From positions 62,001-126,000 of the forward strand of contig CALXRU010000001.1 in the NCBI GenBank assembly GCA_944390935.1: a stretch of DNA of 64,000 nucleotides. The letters run 5' to 3'. Origin of the DNA: Acidaminococcaceae bacterium (lineage in GTDB: Bacteria; Bacillota; Negativicutes; Acidaminococcales; Acidaminococcaceae). This document shows, in pieces, positions 35,179 through 43,251 of the stretch (its first letter is position 1; every line of letters begins with the position of its first letter). A program made the position numbers and the translations under genes. Under the pieces are notes generated by a model. That model was not told the origin of the DNA and searched no databases. It saw nothing but the letters and a program-made list of their open reading frames with translations.

Positions 35179-36432
35179 ATGCGTAAAGTTTTATGTATGT
35201 CGCTGCTGCTGGTTCAACTGGCGGCAACGGCATTTGCCTATACAGACAAAGAATCCGGCTTTAAGGCGTTAAGCCCCGCGGGCGATAATTACATTACCGC
35301 CGTCGGCAAAGGCTTTTACGGCTTTGTTGAAGACGGCGGCGCAAGTGCTGGTTATGCCGAAGTTATAGCGCAGGAGCAGGCTGACAAGTTTTTTGGCAGC
35401 CCGTTTACTACTGCCGTTTTTGAAAAGAAATATAACGATATTTTGCTTTTGCAGCGTAACGGGGTAAGCCAACAGCAAATTTTAAAATTGGTTGATAACG
35501 TATTTGTTTCGCCGCTGTTCGCCCTGGAGGATGGGGAAGACCCTGAATACAGCCTTGAAGCGCAGAAACTTGGAGGCAACAAATATATCGTTGTTAAATA
35601 TGAAGCGGGTGAGGGCGGCGAGCAGAGCCTGTATTTTACATCTGCCAACGATAAACTGTATATGCTGATGGCACCGCAGCAGCCTGCCAAAGCGCAGAAC
35701 CTACCGGAAAGCACTGTCGGCGTTATCGCCGGTGCGGATGAAAATCCTGCAAGTTTGCCGGGCGAAAAATTTTTAAAGAAGTTTAAAACCATTAAGCCGC
35801 AGCCGCAAAGCCGGCCTTTAAGCTTTAGCGATAAAACCGCAGGCTATACCGTAAGCCTGCCGGACGACTGGTTTTACCTGCAATTAAAGGACGATTACAA
35901 CGGCCAGACCGTTTGTTTTACCGCAGCGCTGCCGCTTGAGGCAATGCGCGAACTTGGCGCACAGGCGCTTGATTTGGGCGTGACTGACCTTGATTCTGCA
36001 ATCACTGCGGCGCAGGAAGCAAACAGCAACGACGTAAAAGCTGCCAAAGCAGATTATTATGACATTTTGCGCCACGGAATTTTGCTGTGCAGCGTAAAAA
36101 TGGACGACAGCCGCTGGACTGATGAGCTGTTTGCCAACCCCAATAAGACGGCTTTGGAAACAAGGCAGATGCTGGAGGAGTTTAAAACCTACCTTGCTGA
36201 ATACCAGCGCGACGTAAAAAGTTATGCTTACGATGTTAATGTAGAAGACGGGCAGGGGAGCTTTTATGTGCAGACCGAGTTAAGCCCGCTTGATACTGAT
36301 TTTTACTACCACCTGTTTGCCGAAGGCAAAGTGTTTGATAAAACTGCCGTTGCAGCGCTTGTATACCACCGTACCGATGCCGAAGGCGAAAGCATGGCTT
36401 ACAAGTTTTGGAACAATAAAATAACTGATTGA
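35179..36432 (+). CDS. Exported protein of unknown function (paralogue of the next gene)
   Basis: I do not recognise a named family. Signal peptide: basic start MRK, hydrophobic core, cleavage likely after TAFA (residue 20). The mature protein contains two similar halves, each opening with an S/K-x-x-G-(F/Y)-x-x-x-x-P pattern (DKESGFKALSPAG near 24 and DKTAGYTVSLPDDW near 218), a layout shared with the following gene. Rich in acidic residues, no transmembrane helix after the signal. It is 12 bp after pduL and may be co-transcribed. The location is the periplasm or cell surface by inference. Confidence 0.75.
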   Translation: MRKVLCMSLLLVQLAATAFAYTDKESGFKALSPAGDNYITAVGKGFYGFVEDGGASAGYAEVIAQEQADKFFGSPFTTAVFEKKYNDILLLQRNGVSQQQILKLVDNVFVSPLFALEDGEDPEYSLEAQKLGGNKYIVVKYEAGEGGEQSLYFTSANDKLYMLMAPQQPAKAQNLPESTVGVIAGADENPASLPGEKFLKKFKTIKPQPQSRPLSFSDKTAGYTVSLPDDWFYLQLKDDYNGQTVCFTAALPLEAMRELGAQALDLGVTDLDSAITAAQEANSNDVKAAKADYYDILRHGILLCSVKMDDSRWTDELFANPNKTALETRQMLEEFKTYLAEYQRDVKSYAYDVNVEDGQGSFYVQTELSPLDTDFYYHLFAEGKVFDKTAVAALVYHRTDAEGESMAYKFWNNKITD

Positions 36433-36464
36433 TAAGTTTTACTTATAAAAGAAGGTGTACATGT

Positions 36465-38138
36465 ATGAAAAAATTGTACGCAGGAATTTTAATGACCGGC
36501 GTTTTGTGCAGCTGCACGCTGCCTGCCGGTGCTTTTGAATACGTCAGCCGGGAAGCAGGCTTTTCGGTAACAATCCCTGACCAGAACATTATGGTAGTCG
36601 GCGAAAACATGTTTGCCGCCGAAAACCGTGTTTTTGACATGGACAAGCAAGCTGTAAAAACCAACGGCATGCACATGGTAACCTGCCTGACGCCGGAGCA
36701 GCTTAAACGCAATTTCAGCGCTGATTTTTCCACCGAAAAATTCAATGCCGACCTGCAAAACATCAAGCAGGCGTTAAAAACAACTAAAAATCCGCTGCAA
36801 AGCGACGCTTATAAATACCTTAAACAGGCATCTGCCGGTGCTTATGTAAATTACAACGGCGAAGCCGGTGATTTGGGCGGGCTTTTGCAGTTAAATAATC
36901 AGCTTGGCGAGCTGGCGCAGATTGATAAAGTTGCTGTAGAAAATATCAACGGCAACGCTGCTTTAATGGTTGAATCCAGCATCGGCCAAATGGGCTTTGA
37001 ACTGAAAATGCCGCTAAAAAAATCGGAACTGATACCTGACACGCCGGAAGATAAGGCAGAGCGCGACAAAATGGCCGAACAGGGCATGAAGGTTGAATTT
37101 AGCGACGACGGTTATGTAGTTGCGAAATTTGATAATCTGTACAGGCTGAAAGAAAAAACTTATCTGCTTTCCGCTAACGATAATCTGTACGCCGTAACCA
37201 GCATTTACGCTGCCGCGGACAGCCTGCCGGGCATGGAAAACCTGTACAAACTTGATAATAAGGGCTTCAATAAATTGAACAAGGCACTTGTTAAAGGGCT
37301 TAAATTCAGCGTTCCGCAGCAGGCGCAGGCTTTGACGATTAACGATAACGTAAGCGGGCGCACGCTGAACCTGCCTGAAAAATGGCTGTATACCAGGACT
37401 GATTTCAGCAGTATTTACGATATGGAAAAAGGCGGCTTTGAGCTGACTGCTTACAGCGCGCTGCCGGAAACTTCGCTGGAAAAAGCTGACGAAGCCGTTA
37501 AAACCTTCGGCGTCAGCTTTGATGACGAGGCTAAAACCTTAAAAATGGATTTATCGCAGTTTACCCTGCCTGATTTGCTGAACCTTGTAGAGGAAGGCGT
37601 GGTAATGGCCAGCGGCAATTTTAACGGCGTAGCGCAGATTAAACCTGAGTTTCAGCAGTATGTTGATGAGTACAAGCTGATTTTTGACATGCCGGAAATA
37701 ACGAAGGCCTCGTTTGAGAACGCCGTGCAGCAAGTCAGGTACAGCCTTACGGCGCAGGACGTTGCAGCCATTGAAAAATACTTAAAGGCAGAAAACTTTA
37801 ATTATACCTTTGATATCAATAATTACAATGGACGTTTGGTCTGCGACGCAAATCTGCACGCCAACATTCCGGACTTCTTTAAGGTAATCCAGCAGGCAAG
37901 CATTTTGGCAGAACAATCCGCAACGGCTGAAGAAGCCAAAGGCGCTTTTAACAGCGATGCGCTTTTTGCAATGATGAATGATAATCTTGTTCCGTTTGAC
38001 TGCTATTTTAAAAACCAGCTTTACTTTGACAGAAGCCAGCGCTTTAACAACCTGTTTTATTTTACCAGGGGTGATAAGGCAGCTGCCAATGCGCAAATTA
38101 TGAAGCAGTTTGATACGACCGATTTATATTTGTACTGA
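36465..38138 (+). CDS. Exported protein of unknown function (paralogue of the previous gene)
   Basis: 557 residues from ATG 36465, which has GAAGGTG 7 bp upstream; an in-frame ATG at 36429 overlaps the previous gene and would bury the signal peptide. Signal peptide MKKLYAGILMTGVLC... with cleavage likely after PAGA (residue 23); the two cysteines near residues 15-17 do not form a good lipobox. The mature start (REAGFSVTIPDQN) and an internal segment (NVSGRTLNLPEKW) repeat the pattern of the gene before it. It is followed by a strong terminator. Function unknown. Confidence 0.75.
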   Translation: MKKLYAGILMTGVLCSCTLPAGAFEYVSREAGFSVTIPDQNIMVVGENMFAAENRVFDMDKQAVKTNGMHMVTCLTPEQLKRNFSADFSTEKFNADLQNIKQALKTTKNPLQSDAYKYLKQASAGAYVNYNGEAGDLGGLLQLNNQLGELAQIDKVAVENINGNAALMVESSIGQMGFELKMPLKKSELIPDTPEDKAERDKMAEQGMKVEFSDDGYVVAKFDNLYRLKEKTYLLSANDNLYAVTSIYAAADSLPGMENLYKLDNKGFNKLNKALVKGLKFSVPQQAQALTINDNVSGRTLNLPEKWLYTRTDFSSIYDMEKGGFELTAYSALPETSLEKADEAVKTFGVSFDDEAKTLKMDLSQFTLPDLLNLVEEGVVMASGNFNGVAQIKPEFQQYVDEYKLIFDMPEITKASFENAVQQVRYSLTAQDVAAIEKYLKAENFNYTFDINNYNGRLVCDANLHANIPDFFKVIQQASILAEQSATAEEAKGAFNSDALFAMMNDNLVPFDCYFKNQLYFDRSQRFNNLFYFTRGDKAAANAQIMKQFDTTDLYLY

Positions 38139-38164
38139 TTTATGTTATAATTGAACAGTGATTT

Positions 38165-38204
38165 AGAGGCTTAAGCAATAAAATGCCTGAGCCTCTAATT
38201 TTTT
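38165..38204 (+). terminator. Terminator after the exported-protein pair
   Basis: AGAGGCTTAAGCA (38165-38177) pairs with TGCCTGAGCCTCT (38184-38196) with G-U wobble, followed by AATTTTTT. Confidence 0.88.
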
Positions 38205-38633
38205 GCGGATTTACCAAAAACACGCCTTCATAAATCGCTTGTAAGATGATTTTAGATATACGCGCAACTAACTTATACTAAAATTATCGTAAAAACGCTT
38301 GAAACGAAAATATGAAGGCGTAAGATAAAAAGCATATAAAATAATGACTTGATGATTTAAAACGGTTAATTTTTAGATAAAAGTACAGTTTAAAGGTAGT
38401 GAACGAAAGCAGGTTGGTAAAATTTTCAGTCCGATATAATTTTTGATGTAAAAATCAAACGATAATTTAATTACTTGATTGGTGCAGTGATTTATAAGCA
38501 AAATCCCTTGTTTAGAAATTCTAAAATTTTACATAATATATATTATCGGACGTTGTAAATTATATTTTTCTCATTCTTTCCAATCGGCTTACTCCTGCCA
38601 TCAGCAAAAAGCAAAACAAATTTTGCGAAACAG
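38205..38633. other. AT-rich intergenic stretch with two long-range inverted repeats
   Basis: I see no convincing coding frame here. Two imperfectly spaced structures stand out: ACGCCTTCATA (38222-38232) with TATGAAGGCGT (38311-38321), perfect over 11 bp, and GTCCGATA (38429-38436) with TATCGGAC (38544-38551), perfect over 8 bp. Each encloses about 80-107 bp. A short hairpin GCAAAA/TTTTGC lies at 38611-38626. A small RNA or decayed mobile element is possible; neither is supported enough to name. Confidence 0.4.
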
Positions 38634-38674
38634 CAAACAAATGTTTTGACTACTCCGCTGATTACTGTTATAAT
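38634..38674 (+). promoter_or_regulatory. lexA promoter with overlapping SOS box
   Basis: TTGACT (38646-38651), 17 bp, TATAAT (38669-38674). CAAACAAATGTTTT (38634-38647) overlaps the -35 box and matches 12 of 14 positions of the Gram-positive LexA consensus CGAACRNRYGTTYG. The same variant lies in the recA promoter. Autoregulation by LexA is expected. Confidence 0.82.
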
Positions 38675-38712
38675 AAATATATAACAAATAAACTTTCAGG
38701 AGGCTCTCATCA

Positions 38713-39372
38713 ATGGCCAGACATAAACGCTTTTCAAATTTTGAAGGACAGATTACCGAAGATATGCTGACCGAACGCCAGCGTCAGATTTTAGAATATA
38801 TCCGCGAATGCGTTGCTACTAAAGGTTATCCGCCTGCTGTGCGTGAAATTGGCCAGCATGTTGGTTTATCTTCCAGCGCAAGCGTGCATAACCACCTGCA
38901 TAAATTAGAAGAATACGGCTTTTTACAGCGCGACCCTGCAAAACCACGTGCTTTGGAACTTACTCAGGACGCTGAATGGCGCCAGAAAACGGTTGTGCCC
39001 GTTCCGCTTGTTGGCCGTGTTACCGCAGGTATGCCTATTTTAGCCGTTGAAAATATTGAGGATACCTATCCTATTCCGCTTGATTTGCTTGGCAACGCCG
39101 AAGATGTGTTCATGCTTTCCGTGAATGGCGACAGCATGATTAAAGCCGGTATTTTGGACCACGACTATATTGTGGTACGTAAACAGAACTATGCCAATAA
39201 CGGTGATATTGTTGTTGCGCTTATTGACGGTGAGGAAACTACCGTTAAGCGTTATTTCCGTGAGCTTCGCTGCGTACGTTTGCAGCCGGAAAACGATGCT
39301 TATGCTCCTATTGTTGGCGGTGATAACATTCAGGTTATCGGTAAGGTAATTGCTGTTTTCAGGATGCTATGA
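38713..39372 (+). CDS. lexA: LexA repressor
   Basis: SOS repressor that self-cleaves when RecA forms filaments on single-stranded DNA. The N-terminal winged-helix DNA-binding domain includes TERQRQILEYI and PPAVREIGQHVGLSSSASVHNHL; the cleavage site is Ala105-Gly106 (VTAGMP); catalytic Ser141 (NGDSMI) and Lys179 (TTVKRY) form the S24 dyad. Length 219 is slightly longer than usual because of an N-terminal extension of about 14 residues (RHKRFSNFEGQITE). AGGAGG lies 9 bp before the ATG. Confidence 0.97.
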   Translation: MARHKRFSNFEGQITEDMLTERQRQILEYIRECVATKGYPPAVREIGQHVGLSSSASVHNHLHKLEEYGFLQRDPAKPRALELTQDAEWRQKTVVPVPLVGRVTAGMPILAVENIEDTYPIPLDLLGNAEDVFMLSVNGDSMIKAGILDHDYIVVRKQNYANNGDIVVALIDGEETTVKRYFRELRCVRLQPENDAYAPIVGGDNIQVIGKVIAVFRML

Positions 39373-39510
39373 TTTTAGAATGGTTTTAGAATAACGCTTA
39401 TATAATTTTAATTGAGTTTATATATAATGTTTGTATGATGTCATTAAAACATCAATAATAAATCAAATAAAAAATAAGCCCCTGCTTTTCAGCAAAGGCT
39501 TACGGATTTT

Positions 39511-39545
39511 AAGCAGAACTTTTTGGTTCTGCTTTTTCGTTTTTA
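39511..39545 (+). terminator. Terminator downstream of lexA
   Basis: A perfect 9-bp stem, AAGCAGAAC (39511-39519) with GTTCTGCTT (39526-39534), followed by TTTCGTTTTT. It stands 138 bp after lexA; just before it TAAGCC/GGCTTA forms a second weak hairpin. On the other strand it would sit after the small membrane peptide gene but with a poor T-run. Confidence 0.8.
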
Positions 39546-39552
39546 TTGTAGA

Positions 39553-39657
39553 TTATTTAATAAAAAATGAGGAAAGCGTATTCATGAATATCACGGCAGC
39601 GGCAAGGCTGACCAGTAAAACTACTATGAAGATGATGAGTCTTAAAATCTTTTTCAT
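39553..39657 (-). CDS. Possible 34-residue single-pass membrane peptide
   Basis: On the minus strand a short frame starts ATG at 39657 and ends at 39553. The peptide begins MKKILRLIIFIVVLLVSLAA, continues AVIFMNTLSS and ends FFIK: a basic start, one long hydrophobic helix and a short polar end. It lies 23 bp downstream of the thioesterase stop on the same strand, with only a weak GGTG-type ribosome site about 9 bp upstream. The amphipathic logic is that of a real small membrane protein, but conservation is needed to be sure. It could also be the vestige of a longer gene. Confidence 0.4.
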   Translation of the reverse strand: MKKILRLIIFIVVLLVSLAAAVIFMNTLSSFFIK

Positions 39658-39680
39658 AACTTTGCACCATTAAAACTGAT

Positions 39681-40118
39681 TTACCATTTTTCAGGTATGT
39701 TTTCAAACTGGCCGATAACGTACATCGTGCCGGTCATTTCAGTAAGCAGCGTACCTTCTTTATTAAAGGTTTCAACGTTGATGATGATAGTTTTATGACC
39801 GCGGTGAATTACCGTGCCAATAGCCGTTGCCACGTCGCCTGCATGCAGGTTTTTGATGAAGTTAATAGTGTAGTTGATGGTAACTACTCTTGCCCCCACG
39901 CTGGCACTGGCCATGCCAAGCGCTGTATCGGCAAGTGCCGCCAGTGAACCGCCGTGAGCAACTTCATAAAGGTTGGTATGCTTGGCTGCGTCAATCGGCA
40001 TTTGCAGCTTCACTTTGCCGCATTCCACATCTACCAGCTCCATGCCGCACAGTTTCACAAAGCTGTTGATGCTGTATACGTTTTTGATTGTTTGCGTATA
40101 TTCTTCTTTCGCGCTCAT
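39681..40118 (-). CDS. PaaI-family hotdog-fold thioesterase
   Basis: 145-residue acyl-CoA thioesterase of the PaaI/4HBT group. The hotdog helix segment YEVAHGGSLAALADTALGMAS carries the conserved HGG and the acidic residue of the active site, and TINYTINFIKNLHAGD forms the following strands. GGAGGTG lies 7 bp before the ATG. The gene follows the PLP-enzyme gene by 18 bp on the same strand. The substrate is not known; phenylacetyl-CoA genes are absent, so the PaaI name indicates only the family. Confidence 0.87.
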   Translation of the reverse strand: MSAKEEYTQTIKNVYSINSFVKLCGMELVDVECGKVKLQMPIDAAKHTNLYEVAHGGSLAALADTALGMASASVGARVVTINYTINFIKNLHAGDVATAIGTVIHRGHKTIIINVETFNKEGTLLTEMTGTMYVIGQFENIPEKW

Positions 40119-40136
40119 AAATACACCTCCGTTGAT

Positions 40137-41375
40137 TTACGCTTTCGGGCCTACCATCTGCGCTGCGCTCATAATGGCAATGCGCCCGTGTTCAAAGGTC
40201 AGGCCGCCCTGAAAATAAACATTGTAAGGCTCGCGGCACGGGCCATCGGCGCTTAATTCAATGGACGCGCCCTGCACAAACGTACCTGCCGCCATAATAA
40301 TTTCGTCCTGATAGCCCGGAATCATGGCCGGTACAGGCTCTACATGCGCATCTACCGGCGAATTGGTCTGAATTGCTATACAGAAGTTGCACAGGCGTTC
40401 GCGCGTTTCCAGACGGATTGCCTGAATAATGTCGCTGCGGTTTTCTTCCGGCAGCGGTTTAACGGCGTAGCCCAGATTTTTAAACACTGCCGCTGCAAAG
40501 ATTGCCGTTTTAACAGCCTGAGTTACAACATGCGGCGCCATAAACAAGCCCTGATAAAATTCACGCGCCGTATCGCCCAGCGTTGCGCCCATTTCTCCGC
40601 CCAATCCGGGAGCGGTAAGGCGGTAGGAAGCAAGCTCTACAAGGTCGGCACGGCCAACGATATAACCGCCGGTCGGCGCAAAGCCACCGCCCATATTTTT
40701 GATTAACGAACCTGCCATCAGGTCTGCACCTACTTCGGTAGGCTCCTGTTTTTCGATAAATTCTCCGTAGCAGTTATCAACAAAACAGATAACGTCAGGT
40801 TTTACCTTTTTAACGGCGCTGCAAATCTCCCCTATCTGCGCCACGTTCAGCGTTTTGCGCACGCTACTGTATCCGCAGGAGCGCTGGATATGGATGAGCT
40901 TTGTTTTATCCGTAATGGCGCTGCAAATGGCTTCAATATCCGGTTTATCGTCCTGCATGTGGATTTCCTTATAAATTACGCCCATATCAACCAGCGAACC
41001 GGGAGTTTTTACCGGGCTGCCGATAATGGTCTGCATGGTGTCGTAAGGCGTACCGGTTGCAGCAATCATTTCATCGCCTGCGCGCAGCACTCCCAAAAGC
41101 GCAACTGCCAGCGCATGCGTGCCGCTGACGAACTGCGAACGCACAAGCGCAGCTTCCGCTTTAAAAATATCGGCGTAAATCAAATCCAAATTTTCGCGCC
41201 CAACATCGCTGTATGCGTAACCGGTGGTCGGTTTCAGGTAAAAGTCCGAAACCATGTGGCTGCGGAATGCTTTCATAACCTTTGCAGTATTGAACAGCGC
41301 GGCTTCTTCATAAATTTTGGCGTGTTTGTTTACTTCTTCAAGGGCAAGTTTTTCAATTTCCGTATAGTCTGTCAT
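40137..41375 (-). CDS. PLP enzyme of the methionine gamma-lyase/aluminium-resistance family
   Basis: Fold-type I PLP protein of the Met_gamma_lyase family often annotated aluminium-resistance protein. The N-terminal half has GYAYSDVGRENLD and RSQFVSGTHALAVAL; the PLP-binding Asp is in VICFVDNCYGEF, and the Schiff-base Lys is in GSLIKNMGGG. Length 412 is usual. ATG 41375 is preferred to GTG 41387, which overlaps the hflX stop. In Firmicutes this gene commonly sits next to hflX, as here. A C-S lyase reaction on methionine or cystathionine is the family expectation, not shown. Confidence 0.87.
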   Translation of the reverse strand: MTDYTEIEKLALEEVNKHAKIYEEAALFNTAKVMKAFRSHMVSDFYLKPTTGYAYSDVGRENLDLIYADIFKAEAALVRSQFVSGTHALAVALLGVLRAGDEMIAATGTPYDTMQTIIGSPVKTPGSLVDMGVIYKEIHMQDDKPDIEAICSAITDKTKLIHIQRSCGYSSVRKTLNVAQIGEICSAVKKVKPDVICFVDNCYGEFIEKQEPTEVGADLMAGSLIKNMGGGFAPTGGYIVGRADLVELASYRLTAPGLGGEMGATLGDTAREFYQGLFMAPHVVTQAVKTAIFAAAVFKNLGYAVKPLPEENRSDIIQAIRLETRERLCNFCIAIQTNSPVDAHVEPVPAMIPGYQDEIIMAAGTFVQGASIELSADGPCREPYNVYFQGGLTFEHGRIAIMSAAQMVGPKA

Positions 41376-41383
41376 TAAAATTT

Positions 41384-43198
41384 TCACTCACTTTTTACGA
41401 TGTATTCGTTATAATCGTCCAAATCTTCCACGGGCAGAATGACTTTCAGCACTGTCCCCCGCTCCGAATATTCCTGCGACAGCACGTTGGCCGTTTCGTG
41501 CAGGCGCGCGGCCCTGGCGCTTTCGGCGTAAGGTATTTCCAGCGTAACCTCAACGGCTTTACTTTTTAAGTGCTTTTCAATCTGCTGCTGCAAGGCTTCC
41601 AAATTCAGCCGCTTAACAGCGGATATGCAGACGGTGTCTTCCTCCTGCGCCAGACGTTCTGCCAGCATGCTTTCCGGCGGCAGCTTGTCGATTTTATTGT
41701 AAACGGTTATTACAGGCTTTGTTTCCGCACCGATTTCCTTTAAAACCTCATGCACGGCGGCTGCCTGCTCTTTGTAAAGCTCGTGGCTGACGTCGATAAC
41801 ATGTACCAGAAGGTCAGCCTCCGTTACAACCTCCAGCGTGGAGCGGAACGCGGCAATCAGCTGATGCGGCAAGCGCTGAATAAAACCAACGGTGTCCGTC
41901 AGGATGATTTCCTGTTTGTTCGGCAGGGTAAGCTGCCTTGTCGTCGGATCCAGCGTGGCAAAAAGCTGGTCCTGCGCGTAAATGTCGGAATCCGTCAGCG
42001 TGTTGAGCAGCGTAGATTTACCGGCGTTGGTATAGCCGACAAGGCTTACCTCAAACACGTTGTTCTTTTTGCGCCCTGCGCGATGCAGCGAACGCACGGA
42101 TTTGACCTTTTCAATCTGCTCTTTAATAAAAGCAATGCGGTCACGGATTCTGCGGCGGTCTACTTCAAGTTTTGTTTCGCCCGGTCCGCGCGTACCGATG
42201 CCGCCGCCCAGACGCGAGAGCATAAGCCCCTTGCCCATAATGCGCGGCAATGTGTACTGTAATTGTGCCAGTTCAACCTGCAATTTACCTTCGTTAGTGC
42301 GGGCACGCTGCGCAAAAATATCAAGTATCAGCGCCGTCCTGTCCAGAATCCTGATACCCATCACGCCTTCAATATTGCGCTGCTGCGCCGGTGAAAGCTC
42401 GTCGTCAAAAATGCACAGGTCGATGTTTTCCTGCTGGGCAAAAAGCGCCAGCTCCTGCACCTTGCCGCGGCCGATATAAAATGCCGGGTCGGGCTTGGGG
42501 CGCTTCTGGATAAACTTTTTAATAACGGTTGCGCCTGCGGTATCGGCAAGCTGTTTAAGTTCTTCCAGTGAATCCTCAACCGTCCACAGCGAGTCGTTCT
42601 TGCCCCACTCCATGCCGATTAAAATGGCACGTTCGGACATTACCTGCAAGGATGATCCGCCGGTCTGCTTATCCAAAATGCGTTCAATCGTAGCGACGGT
42701 ATTTACAAAATTAATGTTTTCCGCTTCTTCCAGCGTGTACGGACCGTAACATTCGGCAGTGTAGTTTTCGTTGCTGTCAATGCCGGTAATCAACCCAAAG
42801 GTCAGCGTGGACTGCGTAATATCCGGCGATGCCACGCCGATAGCGGCCATAGCGTCATATTTATTGTTTTTCAACGCCGAAATATCGACGCCGCTTAAAT
42901 TTGGGTTGCCGCCCGGGTGAGTATGCACGCAGCGGATACCGCTTAAACGTCCGGCACCGCGCCTGCCGCTGAACGTCGGCAGCTCAACGGTAGCGTTATC
43001 GCCGATGGAAATTTCAATAATCTGCCCGCTGCGGGTGATGTAAACGGAAATTTCGCGGTTGATAAACTCCGTAATATCGGCAAGTTTAAGCGCCAGCTCC
43101 GTTGAAACCAGCTGCGGCGACTGAAGGTCGTATAATTTTTGCAGTTCGGCCAAAACGCTGTCGCGTATGCCTTTTTTGTTGCCTGAAATCTCGCGCAT
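41384..43198 (-). CDS. hflX: GTPase HflX with an N-terminal JAMM/MPN-like domain
   Basis: The C-terminal ~410 residues are a normal HflX ribosome-splitting/rescue GTPase: HflX domain with FDDELSPAQQRNIE and GGGIGTRGPGETKLE, then P-loop GYTNAGKST (388-396), DTVGFI (G3) and NKID (G4). The first ~190 residues are extra. They contain HTHPGGNPNLSGVD (92-105), an exact fit to the JAMM metalloprotease motif H-x-H-x7-S-x2-D, with an upstream Glu49 in a REISVYI strand that could be the catalytic acid. So the protein looks like an MPN/RadC-like domain fused to HflX. The role of the fusion is unknown; linkage to the methionine gamma-lyase-like gene is typical of Firmicutes. Confidence 0.9.
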   Translation of the reverse strand: MREISGNKKGIRDSVLAELQKLYDLQSPQLVSTELALKLADITEFINREISVYITRSGQIIEISIGDNATVELPTFSGRRGAGRLSGIRCVHTHPGGNPNLSGVDISALKNNKYDAMAAIGVASPDITQSTLTFGLITGIDSNENYTAECYGPYTLEEAENINFVNTVATIERILDKQTGGSSLQVMSERAILIGMEWGKNDSLWTVEDSLEELKQLADTAGATVIKKFIQKRPKPDPAFYIGRGKVQELALFAQQENIDLCIFDDELSPAQQRNIEGVMGIRILDRTALILDIFAQRARTNEGKLQVELAQLQYTLPRIMGKGLMLSRLGGGIGTRGPGETKLEVDRRRIRDRIAFIKEQIEKVKSVRSLHRAGRKKNNVFEVSLVGYTNAGKSTLLNTLTDSDIYAQDQLFATLDPTTRQLTLPNKQEIILTDTVGFIQRLPHQLIAAFRSTLEVVTEADLLVHVIDVSHELYKEQAAAVHEVLKEIGAETKPVITVYNKIDKLPPESMLAERLAQEEDTVCISAVKRLNLEALQQQIEKHLKSKAVEVTLEIPYAESARAARLHETANVLSQEYSERGTVLKVILPVEDLDDYNEYIVKSE

Positions 43199-43211
43199 GA
43201 TTATACCTCAA

Positions 43212-43235
43212 AGAGCAGACATTACTGCCTGCTCT
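43212..43235 (-). other. Hairpin between hflX and the helicase gene
   Basis: On the minus strand AGAGCAGGCA and TGTCTGCTCT form a 10-bp stem with one G-U around a 4-nt loop. It lies between the helicase stop and the hflX start, with no T-run, so it is not a terminator; an RNA-processing or stabilising stem is possible. Confidence 0.45.
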
Positions 43236-43251
43236 CTTTCATAGTAAGATT

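Noticed and set aside
34591-38138. Microcompartment locus around pduL
   Set aside because: No shell-protein or signature-enzyme genes are nearby, and PduL has no obvious N-terminal encapsulation helix.
39431-39673. An 80-codon plus-strand frame after lexA
   Set aside because: It runs through the terminator hairpin, has no ribosome site and no recognisable motif; the minus-strand 34-residue frame over its end looks more like a real peptide.
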